From Lantana camara (taxonomy: Eukaryota > Streptophyta > Magnoliopsida > Lamiales > Verbenaceae), in the NCBI GenBank assembly GCA_037501455.1, contig CM074863.1, positions 13,450,001-13,514,000 of the forward strand: a stretch of 64,000 nucleotides of DNA, given 5' to 3'. Shown piece by piece: positions 1-9,779 of this stretch (within the stretch, counting starts at the first letter, position 1; every line of letters begins with the position of its first letter). A model generated the notes under the pieces. It was given only the letters and a program-made list of their open reading frames with translations. It did no database searches and was not told the DNA's origin. Position numbers and translations under genes: made by a program.

Positions 1-3000
1 GCCGATCAAGAACCTCAAGGTGCTAGGTCAAGGACCAAGGGAAAGGGAGTAGAGCCAAGGACTGCACGAGGATCGAGGGATGTGAGGGAATCGAGGAGCC
101 CCTCTCGCCATGAGAAAGAGCAGCGACCAAAAAACTCCAGGGTATTCGATCGACTGGGGGCTAGGGCATCTCCTGAAACCCCCAGATTGTCGAACCGAGG
201 ACTCCCTGTGGGGCGGAAGGATTTGAGACATCGCTTACCTCGAAGGGGAGACTCCCCCCAGCGATCCAGGCATGGTAAAGATCCCTCGCGAGTCGATGAT
301 GATGAGGAAATATCCTACAGCGATCGGTCACCCCCACCCAAAAGGAGGCCGACTCATCAATACCGGAGCTCTCGCGAAGCGCGATCTCCCTTTTGTGAGA
401 GGATCTTGGCAGCCATGGCCGCGGATAAGATGCCCACGAATCTCCCTACATATAATGGCGTGTCCGACCCCGAGCGGCATGTAGACCGCTTTGAAATTGA
501 GATAAGTATGTTCGGCCACTCGTCCGACGTGAGAGCTAAGATTTTTGCCACCACTCTCGTCGAGTCAGCCCAGGACTGGTTCTCAAGGCTGACTCCGAGA
601 AGCATCCAATCGTACGATGAGTTGGTAGAGCGCTTTGTGGCTCACTTCTCCTCCGTAAAAGGTGACAAGTTGCCGGCCACTTACCTCTACAACATAGTGC
701 AAAGAGAGGATGAGACCCTGAGAGACTTCTTCACTCGATTTTCTCGAGCGGCGGTACAAGTTCAATCTCCGAGTATGGACATGGTTATACCTACCATCCA
801 CGCCGCATTAAGAGACCGAGAGTGTGCCCGACACATCGTCCGGAAAAACCCCGCCTCGATATCTAAATTACTAGATATCGCCTCCTCCTGGATGAGGGTG
901 GAGGAGGTCGAGTTGGCACAGAAAGGGGCCGCGAGCCGTAAATCTGAAACCGTCCGGCCAGTGAAGGTTGAGCTCAAGAAGGATCAAAAGAATCGAGCCG
1001 ACCACACTTCCGGAAGCAGCTCTAAAAAGTACTATACACCGCTAAATCGGTCGATTGAGGAGATTTACAACATCGCCAACAAAAAGCTGTTCAAAAATCC
1101 CAAGGCCATCAAGGAAACTCAGAAGAACAGGGATTCGGGAAAGTTCTGTCATTTCCATCGACAGTCTGGACACAACACCTCGGAATGCTTTGCCCTATGG
1201 GATGAAATCGAGAGACTGATCAGAGGAGGGGAGCTTCAAGAGTTTGTTAAGAGGCTAGATGAGTTAGCCACCCGAGCCGACGATCGCAGTCCGCCCCGAC
1301 GTAGGGAGGCCAAACCCCCAACCGAGAGGGACGATCATAACCTCCCCTGCCTTGGTCGAATCGACATGATCGCCGGTGGGCCAGCTGGGGGTGACACAAA
1401 AACTGCCCGAAAGAGGACCCGCAGAGAAGCCCAAAGAAACTATTACGGCCCCCACGAGGTGATGGAAATCGAGTCGAGCAGAGAGTGGGCAGATCAGGAT
1501 ATTAGTTTTAACCACAAGGACCTAGTCGGCATGCCACCACGGGAAGGCGATACGCCTAGTTGTCCGATGGTGGTTACGCTCGACGTGGCCAATTATGCTG
1601 TATCAAAAACCCTTGTTGATAATGGAAGCTCTGTAAATATTATCTATCTCTCGACTCTAAATCGCATGAATCTTGCCAAAAGTTTGAACTTGGAGCCTCT
1701 CAAAACCCCTTTAACAGGGTTTGGAGGGTCCGAGGTATACCCTAAAGGTCGAGTCCGATTGATCACCTCCATGGGAACACTCCCTAAGAGATCGACTCTC
1801 GAACTAGAATATCTTGTAGTCGATCAGCCTTCAGCATATAACCTCATTTTAGGGAGGCCTGGATTAATCGACTTCAGGGCAGTTATTTCCACTTATCATC
1901 AATTGATTAAGCTCCCCACCCCCGCCGGGATAGGCGAATTGAGGTGCGATGTGCCCGTATCTTGGGCTTGTTACTCAATTTCCATGGAGAAGGTGAAGCT
2001 GCCCGACCGCCGGATCATTCCCGTTTTAGGACTACCCGACGGAGACGAGGATCAGATTGAGGACATGGAAGATCCCAGTGACGAGCCTATCCGCAAATCG
2101 AAGAAGGCTAAGAAGAAACAAAAGGTTTCGGATAATCGACTCGAGGCATCTACTCAAACGACGGAAGTCGAGCTCCTTCCGGGACAAAGAGAGAAAATCA
2201 CTCATGTGGGGCTCCCCGAACCGGGGAAGGAACACGAGCAGGTACTCCTAATTCAATTTCTTCAAGAGAACGCCGATGTCTTTGCATGGAGTGCCAACGA
2301 TTTAGTGGGAGTCGATCCCTCCGTGATTATGCATCACCTTAATGTCGACCCATGTTTCAAACCAATCAAGCAGTGGTTGCGAACCCAAAGCGCCAGAAGG
2401 AATGAAATAATTGAGGAAGAGGTCAACAAATTATTGGACGCTGGATACATCACGCCGGCCACGTATGTCAACTGGCTTTGTAATGTGGTTCTGGTAGCCA
2501 AGACAGGAGGGAAGTGGCGTATGTGCAACGACTTTACAGATCTAAACAAGGCATGTCCGAAGGACCCCTATCCCCTCCCAAATATCGACCAGCTAGTCGA
2601 CTCGACTGCGGGATACGAGCTAATGAGTATGATGGATGCCTTTCAAGGCTACTATCAAATCTTCATGGCACCCGAGGATGAGGATAAAACCGCCTTTATA
2701 ATGGTGAAGGGTATTTACTGCTTCCGAGTGATGCCCTTCGGGCTCAAAAACGCGGGGGCTACATACCAGAGGCTGGTCAACCGAATCTTCGAGGAAGAGA
2801 TTGATAAAACCATGGAAGTGTACGTTGACGACATGATTGTGCGGTCGACTCAGTCGAGCAACCACCTCGAAGACCTAAGGAGATCGTTCGAGCTGCTCAG
2901 GCGGTACAACCTGAAGCTCAACCCGAATAAGTGCACCTTCGGGGTGTCAGGAGGAAAATTCCTTGGTTACTTGGTTAGCCAGAGAGGAATCGAGGCAAAC

Positions 3001-5361
3001 CCCGAGAAGAGCGAGGCTATCCACAACTTGTCCAGCCCGAAAACAATTCGAGAGGTACAATGTTTAGTTGGGCGAATTATTTCTCTTAACAGGTTCATTT
3101 CCAGGTCAGCCGAGAAGAACCTTCCTTTCTTCAAAATCTTGAGGAATGTTAAAGAATTCAAGTGGACCGAGGAATGCGACCGGGCTTTCGAGGCGATGAA
3201 AAAATACCTCGAGTCACCCCCACTCCTAGCTAAGCCAAAACAGGGAGAAACTTTATACCTCTATATGGCCGTGTCGAATGAAGTGATCAGCTCGGTCTTA
3301 GTTGCCGTGAGGGAGAGGAAGCACCTGCCAATCTACTATGTTAGCAAAATTCTGCACGGGGCCGAGACACGATATCTGGAAATCGAAAAATTTGCCCTTG
3401 CTCTTGTGCACACGGCCAGAAGACTGAAGCCGTATTTTCAGGCCCACAAAATCATCGTGCTCACCGATCAACCACTCAAACAGGTGTTGGCCAAACCAGA
3501 CAGTTCGGGTCGACTTGTTAAATGGTCTGTCGAGTTGGGCCAGTATGACTTATCCTACAAACCGAGGATAGCATACCAAGCCCAAGTCTTGGCCGACTTT
3601 TTGGTCGAGAAGCAACCTTCGGCCCCAACCAAAGAAAATGCGTGTCGATGGACTTTGGCGCTCGATGGTTCGTCGACCTCATCCGGCGGGGGTGCGGGAG
3701 TGTCATTGAGAAGTGCTGACGGCGATGAGCTCGACTTCGCCATCTGCCTAGACTTCCCCGCCACGAATAACGAGGCCGAGTACGAGGCGCTCTTAGCAGG
3801 CATGAGAATCGCCAGAGAACAAGGCATCGAGAGCCTAGCGGCTTTAACCGATTCACAGTTGGTTGCTAGCCAATATGCTGGCTCTTATGAGGCAAGGGAA
3901 GTATCGATGGCCAAATACTTGCAGAAGGTCAAGGAATGGGCCGCGAAATTCAAAAACTTTAGCCTTGAGCAGATACCTAGGGAGGAGAATGAGAGAGCCG
4001 ATGTCCTTTCTAAGGTGGCCAATGGACTCAGGGGAACAAGGGATAGGTCGATTACCTTCCTCACAATCACAGGTAGATCAATCGAGGAAGGGGGGAAGCC
4101 GGTACATAGCATCGACCCCGTCGAGCCATGTTGGTTAGACGATTTGGTCCTACATCTAAGGGACCGCTTCCTGCCCGAAAACAGAACAGAGAGACGTCGA
4201 TTGATAGCCCGGGCAGCAAGCTACTCACTCGACCCAGAAGGCGTGCTATACAAGAGGTCCGTCAAGGAACCGGCCAAGAGGTGTCTAAGACCCTCCCAAG
4301 CCAAGGAGGTCCTCGAGGAGGTGCATGCCGGATCCTGCGAAAATCATTCGGGAGGCCGAATACTCGCTAAGAAGGTCTCTCGGGCCGGCTACTACTGGCC
4401 GACCCTCCTGCGAGATTCGATCAATCTTGTGAAGAAATGTCCCAGTTGCCAAAAGCATTCGAACCTCACTCACCAACACCCGAGGGAAATGACCCCGGTC
4501 GACATCACATGGCCCTTTGATCAATGGGGAGTCGACATTGTTGGGCCTTTTCCCCTCGCCCCAAGACAACACCAATTCGTTATTGTCTGCGTGGAGTATT
4601 TTTCCAAATGGGTCGAAGTAGCCTCTGTCCCCAAAATCACCCATACAGTAATGACTCGATTTCTATGGAAGAACATCATATGCCGATTCGGGGTGCCAAA
4701 GACTTTGATTTGCGATAATGGCCCCCAATTTCGAAGCAAGATGTTCAAGAATTATTGTTCCAAGTACGGCATCAGTTTGCGTTTCACTTCGGTCGGCCAT
4801 CCCCAGGCCAATGGCCAAACTGAAGTCACCAACCGGATAATCGTGCAGAACCTGAAGACCCGGCTCGACGGGAGCAAAGGAGCTTGGGCCGAGGAACTTG
4901 ACGGCGTCCTGTGGGCCTATCGAACCACCCCTCGAACAGCTACCGGGGAGACACCATTTTCGATGGTTTATGGTTCCGAGGCGGTGGTCCCCGCCGAGTT
5001 GATACACCAAACCGATAGGGTGTCCCATTATCAACTCGATCGCAATCAAGAGAACCGACAGTTTGACTTAGACATGATTGAAGAAGCAAGAGATCGGGCA
5101 TTCCGACGGATGCAGCAGTATCGAGCCGCGGTGGCCAGAAGCTACAACAAAAAGGTCAATCATCGAGGATTCCGAGTCGGTGATCTCGTCCTGAAACGAG
5201 TCGATGTGACAAAACATGTCGGAAAGCTCGACGCCAACTGGGATGGTCCTTTCCGAGTCTCCAAGGTTGGGAAAAACCACGCCTACCACCTCGAAGAAAT
5301 GAGTGGCAATCCTGTACCTCGATCATGGAACGCCCACAACCTTAGGGCTTTTTATGTTTAA
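1..5361 (+). CDS. gag-pol polyprotein of element E1 (5'-partial)
   Basis: The frame is open from base 1, so the true start is outside the window; a GTG at 82 is only an internal codon. Order seen: basic Gag N-terminus, Retrotrans_gag core (about 415-820), a C-x2-H-x4-H-x4-C knuckle (1147-1188), an aspartic protease-like site reading VDNGSS (about 1615-1632), reverse transcriptase with YVDD at 2821-2832, Ty3-type RNase H (about 3240-3500), a second RNase H with LDGSS, NNEAEYEA, TDSQL and ERADVLS blocks (about 3655-4040), then integrase with an HHCC zinc region (about 4321-4452) and D, D, E at about 4534, 4714 and 4822. No chromodomain follows. The product would package, copy and insert the element. 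The protease has Asn where Ser or Thr is usual. The stop is followed directly by a run of about 20 A. Confidence 0.93.
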   Translation, partial: ADQEPQGARSRTKGKGVEPRTARGSRDVRESRSPSRHEKEQRPKNSRVFDRLGARASPETPRLSNRGLPVGRKDLRHRLPRRGDSPQRSRHGKDPSRVDDDEEISYSDRSPPPKRRPTHQYRSSREARSPFCERILAAMAADKMPTNLPTYNGVSDPERHVDRFEIEISMFGHSSDVRAKIFATTLVESAQDWFSRLTPRSIQSYDELVERFVAHFSSVKGDKLPATYLYNIVQREDETLRDFFTRFSRAAVQVQSPSMDMVIPTIHAALRDRECARHIVRKNPASISKLLDIASSWMRVEEVELAQKGAASRKSETVRPVKVELKKDQKNRADHTSGSSSKKYYTPLNRSIEEIYNIANKKLFKNPKAIKETQKNRDSGKFCHFHRQSGHNTSECFALWDEIERLIRGGELQEFVKRLDELATRADDRSPPRRREAKPPTERDDHNLPCLGRIDMIAGGPAGGDTKTARKRTRREAQRNYYGPHEVMEIESSREWADQDISFNHKDLVGMPPREGDTPSCPMVVTLDVANYAVSKTLVDNGSSVNIIYLSTLNRMNLAKSLNLEPLKTPLTGFGGSEVYPKGRVRLITSMGTLPKRSTLELEYLVVDQPSAYNLILGRPGLIDFRAVISTYHQLIKLPTPAGIGELRCDVPVSWACYSISMEKVKLPDRRIIPVLGLPDGDEDQIEDMEDPSDEPIRKSKKAKKKQKVSDNRLEASTQTTEVELLPGQREKITHVGLPEPGKEHEQVLLIQFLQENADVFAWSANDLVGVDPSVIMHHLNVDPCFKPIKQWLRTQSARRNEIIEEEVNKLLDAGYITPATYVNWLCNVVLVAKTGGKWRMCNDFTDLNKACPKDPYPLPNIDQLVDSTAGYELMSMMDAFQGYYQIFMAPEDEDKTAFIMVKGIYCFRVMPFGLKNAGATYQRLVNRIFEEEIDKTMEVYVDDMIVRSTQSSNHLEDLRRSFELLRRYNLKLNPNKCTFGVSGGKFLGYLVSQRGIEANPEKSEAIHNLSSPKTIREVQCLVGRIISLNRFISRSAEKNLPFFKILRNVKEFKWTEECDRAFEAMKKYLESPPLLAKPKQGETLYLYMAVSNEVISSVLVAVRERKHLPIYYVSKILHGAETRYLEIEKFALALVHTARRLKPYFQAHKIIVLTDQPLKQVLAKPDSSGRLVKWSVELGQYDLSYKPRIAYQAQVLADFLVEKQPSAPTKENACRWTLALDGSSTSSGGGAGVSLRSADGDELDFAICLDFPATNNEAEYEALLAGMRIAREQGIESLAALTDSQLVASQYAGSYEAREVSMAKYLQKVKEWAAKFKNFSLEQIPREENERADVLSKVANGLRGTRDRSITFLTITGRSIEEGGKPVHSIDPVEPCWLDDLVLHLRDRFLPENRTERRRLIARAASYSLDPEGVLYKRSVKEPAKRCLRPSQAKEVLEEVHAGSCENHSGGRILAKKVSRAGYYWPTLLRDSINLVKKCPSCQKHSNLTHQHPREMTPVDITWPFDQWGVDIVGPFPLAPRQHQFVIVCVEYFSKWVEVASVPKITHTVMTRFLWKNIICRFGVPKTLICDNGPQFRSKMFKNYCSKYGISLRFTSVGHPQANGQTEVTNRIIVQNLKTRLDGSKGAWAEELDGVLWAYRTTPRTATGETPFSMVYGSEAVVPAELIHQTDRVSHYQLDRNQENRQFDLDMIEEARDRAFRRMQQYRAAVARSYNKKVNHRGFRVGDLVLKRVDVTKHVGKLDANWDGPFRVSKVGKNHAYHLEEMSGNPVPRSWNAHNLRAFYV

Positions 5362-5770
5362 AAAAAAAAAAAAAAAAAATGTAGTCTCCAACTGTCAATC
5401 AATAAAACTGGAGTAGTTTTTCGACCTAAAAGGTTGTCATATCCTTAATAGGTTAAATAGCCTAGTCGATATAATCGACTAAATTTATTTCTTAAAATCA
5501 CCCTAACTGCTTGACGTCCTTCTCACAAGGGGCTAAAGCAATTTATGTTGCCAACTTGAAGGTATGATTTGAACATGCATACTCGAAAATGCTAATTCGA
5601 ATTGAACCTTGAAAACAAAATTCATTGATACTTGAAGAACAATTACATTTGGATTTTTCAGCGGGAACGTCGTTCGACCACTCTAGGTCGACTTACTACA
5701 TCAGAGTTCAAAGTTTAAGATAAAAAGAAAAATTTACATCAACAAGAAATGGTGCAAGAAATCGGGAGGC
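5362..5770. other. spacer between pol and the antisense gene of E1
   Basis: This stretch starts with an A run that directly follows the pol stop codon, then AATAAA near 5401, and is otherwise AT-rich without a long frame. It separates two converging genes. TTTATT near 5485, which reads AATAAA on the minus strand, could serve as a polyadenylation signal for the antisense gene. No tandem repeats like those at the same place in E2 were seen. Confidence 0.5.
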
Positions 5771-8418
5771 CTAGTCTATCTCTTCGTCGGAGGGAGTGTC
5801 GGCGGGCTTCTCGAAGAAGAGTTCTGGGAATACTTTGGCGTGATTCAGAACCATCGGATCGACCCCTTGGGGCATCCGACTGGTATCCTCCTCGATTCCG
5901 CCGACTATGGATTGTGCCAAAGGGATTGCGAACCCAAACTCATGCTTCGACCAATCCTCCTCAGGATCTTCGGCAGCTTGCTCGGTCTGAGGACGCGGAT
6001 CTGGGCATAGAAGGCCAATCTTGGTCGTATCGTAATCGACCGGGAGATAGCCCTCAGCACGACACTGGGCCAAGCATAACTCGAACCCCTCCTTCATGTC
6101 CGATATCCCGAAGGTGGCGGTCGATCTTTTGAAGGCTGTCGACTTCATGAATCGGTAGGCTCCGAACCGCTCCGAGTCGGCGATGATTTGGTCATAAACA
6201 CGCTGGCATCGCTCGATGGCAGACCTTGCACCTTTCACCTCCCCGGCCGCTTCTCCGTCTTTGAAAGCGTCGAGAGTCTTCTCGGCCTCTTTGTCGAGTT
6301 TTTGATGAGCCTCGAGCAATTCCGCCTTCTTGTCCTCCAGCAATTTCTTGGTTTCTTCGAGGGCGCTCTCCGCCTTCTCTTTCCCCAGAGTCGCCGCCTT
6401 CGCGGTCGAACCGAGCCCCGCCTTCTCCGTTTCTAACTCCTGCACTCTCCTCTTCAAACCTTCGACCTCCGAGTCGATCCCAGCCTTGGCCTCCAGACGT
6501 GTCCTCCCCTCCTTGTAGATTTGGGCCCTCCGACTCATGTGATAGACATCCTGAGCAAGCTGTGACACGAAAAGAAAAGGGGTTAACGGTCGGACATGAA
6601 GCGAATCGATAGAAAGAGCTCGGATTCTTACCCCGATAATCTTCACCGCCGCTGACATCTCTAGCTCCACCTCGGACATCTTCCATCTCGACTCATGGTC
6701 GATTGGGACTTGACAGCAGTGGTACACCGCCCCAGCAGCGCGGTTGTCCCTCGGGATAGACCCTATCCTTCGAGGCTTGCCATCGTCCCCGATCAGCTTA
6801 TAGCCCCCAGGAAGGTGCGGCTCGGAGATCTTGAGCATTTTGAAAAAATCGGCCAGGTCCTCCGCCGGGGGGTGGAATGGAAGGTGGGTCAATCTGATGG
6901 CCTCGGAGGAAAATGGGGCCGGCGCCTTCTCGGTCCCTGAGGGAGTCGACGGTAGCGAGCCAGTTGAATTTGTGCCCTTAGACTGGCTACCCCCGGCACT
7001 GAGATCGATGTTTCTTGCCGGCTTGGGGTCCCTGTCCTTTTTCGACCGCTTCCTGTCGGCCTCAGGAAGGGGGGCTTTGTCTTTCCTCTTTTGAGTCTGC
7101 GGTGTTTGACTCGGCTCTGCCTCGTTCTTATCCGTCCCCCTCGGGAGAGCGGCATCTATGGTTTTGTGTGGCCGGGCCGTCTCGGCTGCCTTAGCCAGAG
7201 CATGCTTAGCTGCTAGCTCTTCCATGTCGGCCCTCATCTTTGCCAAGCGACTCATGATGACTTTATCTGAAAAGGAGAAAGGCGAATGTTAGAGTCGACT
7301 AAAAAGTTTAGAAATGCAACTATGAGAGCAAAAGCGGTCAGCCTGACTCGACCACATGATTTACCAGGGTCAAACGACCGACTCCTACGGCCGGGGGCTA
7401 AGCCAAAATCGACCAGTACTTTCGTCTCGATCAACTTCTTGCAGTCGAATTGGCCGAGGGATAACATGTCTCGGATGAAAGTATTGGACCACCGAGTGGC
7501 TGCAACCGGTAACGTCGAGCTCGGCCTCCAACACCACATTCTATTCCATAAATTCGGCCAACCCGACTCGCTCTCGACGTATACGAATTGGTGTTTCCAA
7601 GATTGTCCATTTGAAGAGGTCGGCGACGTTGTGAGTTTACGTTTCTGTTTGAATGAAAGTTGCACGAACCCATAGCCCGATCCGGACCCTTCCTTGGTCA
7701 CACTTACGTTAAAAAGATCCTTGGCCACCCCGAGCATGGGAATCCCAAAATACTTCATCAGTACTCGGACGCCGTTAAGCATCGCATAACCATTCGGCAT
7801 TAACTGGACCGGGCTGATGTTCAAATGGTTCAGAATGTCGAGGACGTCATCATCTATCGGGATTCGAAACCCCGCTTGGATCATCTTCCAAGTTACGGTG
7901 ATGCAGTTTCTCGGGGGGTCGGTCATCGATTCCCCACTTCGAGGTCGAACTAAACTGTATCCCCCCAGTTCGACATCTCCCCCAAACAAAATCTCTCTCA
8001 TTTCTTCAAACATCTTGGCCGACACTTTGCTTTCGACTATCCTAGGGTCCTTATTCAAAGTTCGGCTAGGGGATTTCCTACCATAAGGGATATGTACGCC
8101 ACCCTCTCCTTGATTATCTGAGGTTGACGGCCCCGCATCTCCTACTCGACTCGCAAACTCTGGGCCGAGTCTCATCCCGATTGGTGGAATCGCCGTTATA
8201 GGTTCTGCAGAGGCTACGAGACTCGAAGGAGAGGCTGACTGTCTGTCCTCAGAGTCCTCCGAAGCTTCTGATACTTCAACCCTACCGGAGTCCTGTGATC
8301 TAACCGACTCCTCCTCACTCGACGTCGAGGAGATCGAGTGCACATCATCCCCGGGGCCCGGGATCTTATCCGACAGGTCTGAGCTAGTCGAGGTAGAAGA
8401 AGTCATCCCACCGCTCAA
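5771..8418 (-). CDS. spliced antisense protein of element E1 (Transposase_28-like region plus coiled coil), 3 exons
   Basis: Read on the minus strand: exon 1 8418-7365, intron 7364-7267 (98 nt, GTAAAT...TTTTCAG), exon 2 7266-6632, intron 6631-6560 (72 nt, GTAAGA...TCACAG), exon 3 6559-5771. The first intron is phase 1, the second phase 0, and the spliced frame is uninterrupted (825 residues). Exon 1 has an acidic Ser-rich start and a block around 'VLDILNHLNISPVQLMPNGY' that resembles the 'putative gypsy-type transposon' family (Pfam Transposase_28); exon 2 is Lys/Arg-rich and could hold a nuclear signal; exon 3 starts with a long heptad-like coiled coil. Without splicing, the exon 1 frame would stop at 7252 and a second frame would start at 7255. 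The second intron has no stop and a length divisible by three, so it could also be retained. The function is unknown. Antisense additional frames are known in Tat elements. Confidence 0.72.
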
Positions 8419-8737
8419 TAGTTCTTCGACTGGATTCCCTTGGAGTTAGCCTTCTCCTTGAAATAAGGGTTAAGGTTTTTCGTGTCAGGGATCGAGTCGA
8501 GAGCGATTCGAGATGGGGTTCTTCTCACTCGACTCCAGACTCTCCAACAGATAGGAAATAAAGAAATTGAAGCAGTAAGAGGGAAAGAAGTTGTCGAAAA
8601 AGGCTTACCGGAAAATTTCGTAGATAATCTGATCGACTCGGAGTATCCGGATGCTGGTCTCGAAAAGCTCTCTAGGACTCGAACTGCTCTGAGAATTTCT
8701 AAGAAAGTGAAGGGTGCAAATGAAGGCCGCAAGGGGC

Positions 8738-8745
8738 TATTTATA
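8738..8745 (-). promoter_or_regulatory. TATA box of the E1 antisense gene
   Basis: On the minus strand this reads TATAAATA inside a GC-rich setting, about 320 bp upstream of the ATG at 8418 and just inside the 3' LTR. The complete element E2 has the same octamer on the same strand at the same relative place (60877-60884). This suggests that the antisense gene has its own promoter and does not depend on the LTR. Confidence 0.6.
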
Positions 8746-8866
8746 GGGGTTACCCTGGGCGGGAAAATCGAAGGCGAACCGTCGCCATCATTACGCCTGG
8801 GGCCCACTTCTCGAAAACCGAAAGGACACTGCCACGTCATCGTGGCACCGCCTTTCCGGGGGCTAA

Positions 8867-9540
8867 TGACGTGGTCCCATCCAGAACAGCCACGCCAGCG
8901 ACACGTGGACCGCTAATCACAAGCCACGTCGAGTGGTAGACTGGTCAAAGGTACCACGCAAGCCTCCCAATCAGCCACGTCCCACGAAAAACCCTTCAAG
9001 AATGTAAAAGTTGACCGTTCAACCGTGTCGACTCGACTACCCTCAGGCATAGTCGAAACACCATCGACTATGCCCAAGACAAGTCGGCGAGTACTCGACC
9101 GTTTGGTTAATCAGGTCGAACTGGGGTCGACCATCCCGGGGCCCACTCCGCCGTTTCCAGCATTAAATGAGGCCTGACAGGCCGTACGAAGCAGTTGGCG
9201 CATTAAATGTACCTGCAAGTCGCACTGTTCAGGTAATCATTACCTTAATAGGTATAAATACCCCCCCCCCCCCCATAAATGCCATTCAACACACAACTAC
9301 CACATTAAAAGCTCACAAGTTACTCGATAAGCTCCCAGTTATTCGACACTGACTTGAGCGTCGGAGTGCCGACAAAGGGAATCACCCCTCCCGTCCTTCG
9401 TCGGTCCGAAGCTTACGTTTGTCATTCTCCCCAGGTCAATTCCATATCGAGCTCTGCCCCACCAACAAATCTCAAGTGACTCGAGTCGATCAACACCGGA
9501 CACCGCCACGTCATCAACCCGGATCCGACACGATCATACA
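8867..9540 (+). repeat. 3' LTR of element E1 (about 674 bp)
   Basis: The start is placed after 'CCGGGGGCTAA', where TGACGTGG begins, matching the layout of E2 (G-rich tract, then TGATGAGG). The end is placed at ...ATCATACA. It holds a TATA box at 9253-9260, a run of about 14 C at 9261-9274, and at 9349-9366 an 18-nt block also found in the E2 LTRs, followed by a hairpin (9369-9378 with 9395-9404). TCGA occurs about 13 times. Without the 5' copy the exact borders are uncertain. Confidence 0.65.
9253..9260 (+). promoter_or_regulatory. TATA box in the E1 LTR
   Basis: TATAAATA within GGTATAAATACC. It lies 96 nt before the conserved 18-nt block, nearly the same spacing as in E2 (99 nt), so it is the likely core promoter for the genomic RNA. 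Confidence 0.65.
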
Positions 9541-9779
9541 TGATGTTCAAAATATTTATTCCTATATAAAATTTGTCCATCGAGACTAGTTCATTCGTGT
9601 GGACTAATCTATGATGTGTCAGATAATATGTTCTAAGTTCTAACTTATTATTTTCATTATTATTATTGATGCATTTAGTTCTGAAAATAAGTAAAGAACA
9701 AAAATTTACCCTCTTTTTCTAGAGATATTACTGTGGTAAGCCAGAGAACATATTTTAAAGGATGGTCATGGTACTTATA
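9541..9779. other. AT-rich flank of element E1
   Basis: Unique-looking AT-rich sequence to the right of the E1 LTR. No coding frame or RNA gene was seen. Confidence 0.5.

Larger units (their letters stand above)
1..9540 (+). mobile_element. Tat-type Ty3/gypsy LTR retrotransposon E1, left end outside the window
   Basis: The element is seen as gag-pol (1-5361), a short spacer, an antisense gene (8418 down to 5771), a polypurine-like stretch (about 8858-8866) and a 3' LTR (about 8867-9540). The order protease, RT, RNase H, second RNase H, integrase without a chromodomain, plus an antisense gene before the 3' LTR, fits the Tat lineage. The 5' LTR, primer binding site and gag start lie left of the window. 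The right boundary is inferred from a TG...CA end comparable with the complete element at 49465-62048; TGATG at 9541-9545 would be the target-site duplication, but its partner is not visible. The gag-pol frame is open throughout. Confidence 0.85.

Noticed and set aside
82..84. GTG as start of the E1 polyprotein
   Set aside because: The frame is open back to base 1 and the residues upstream look like Gag; the true start lies outside the window.
5749..7094. Several plus-strand frames opposite the E1 antisense gene
   Set aside because: Low-complexity translations opposite a better minus-strand frame with splice sites and a homologue in E2.
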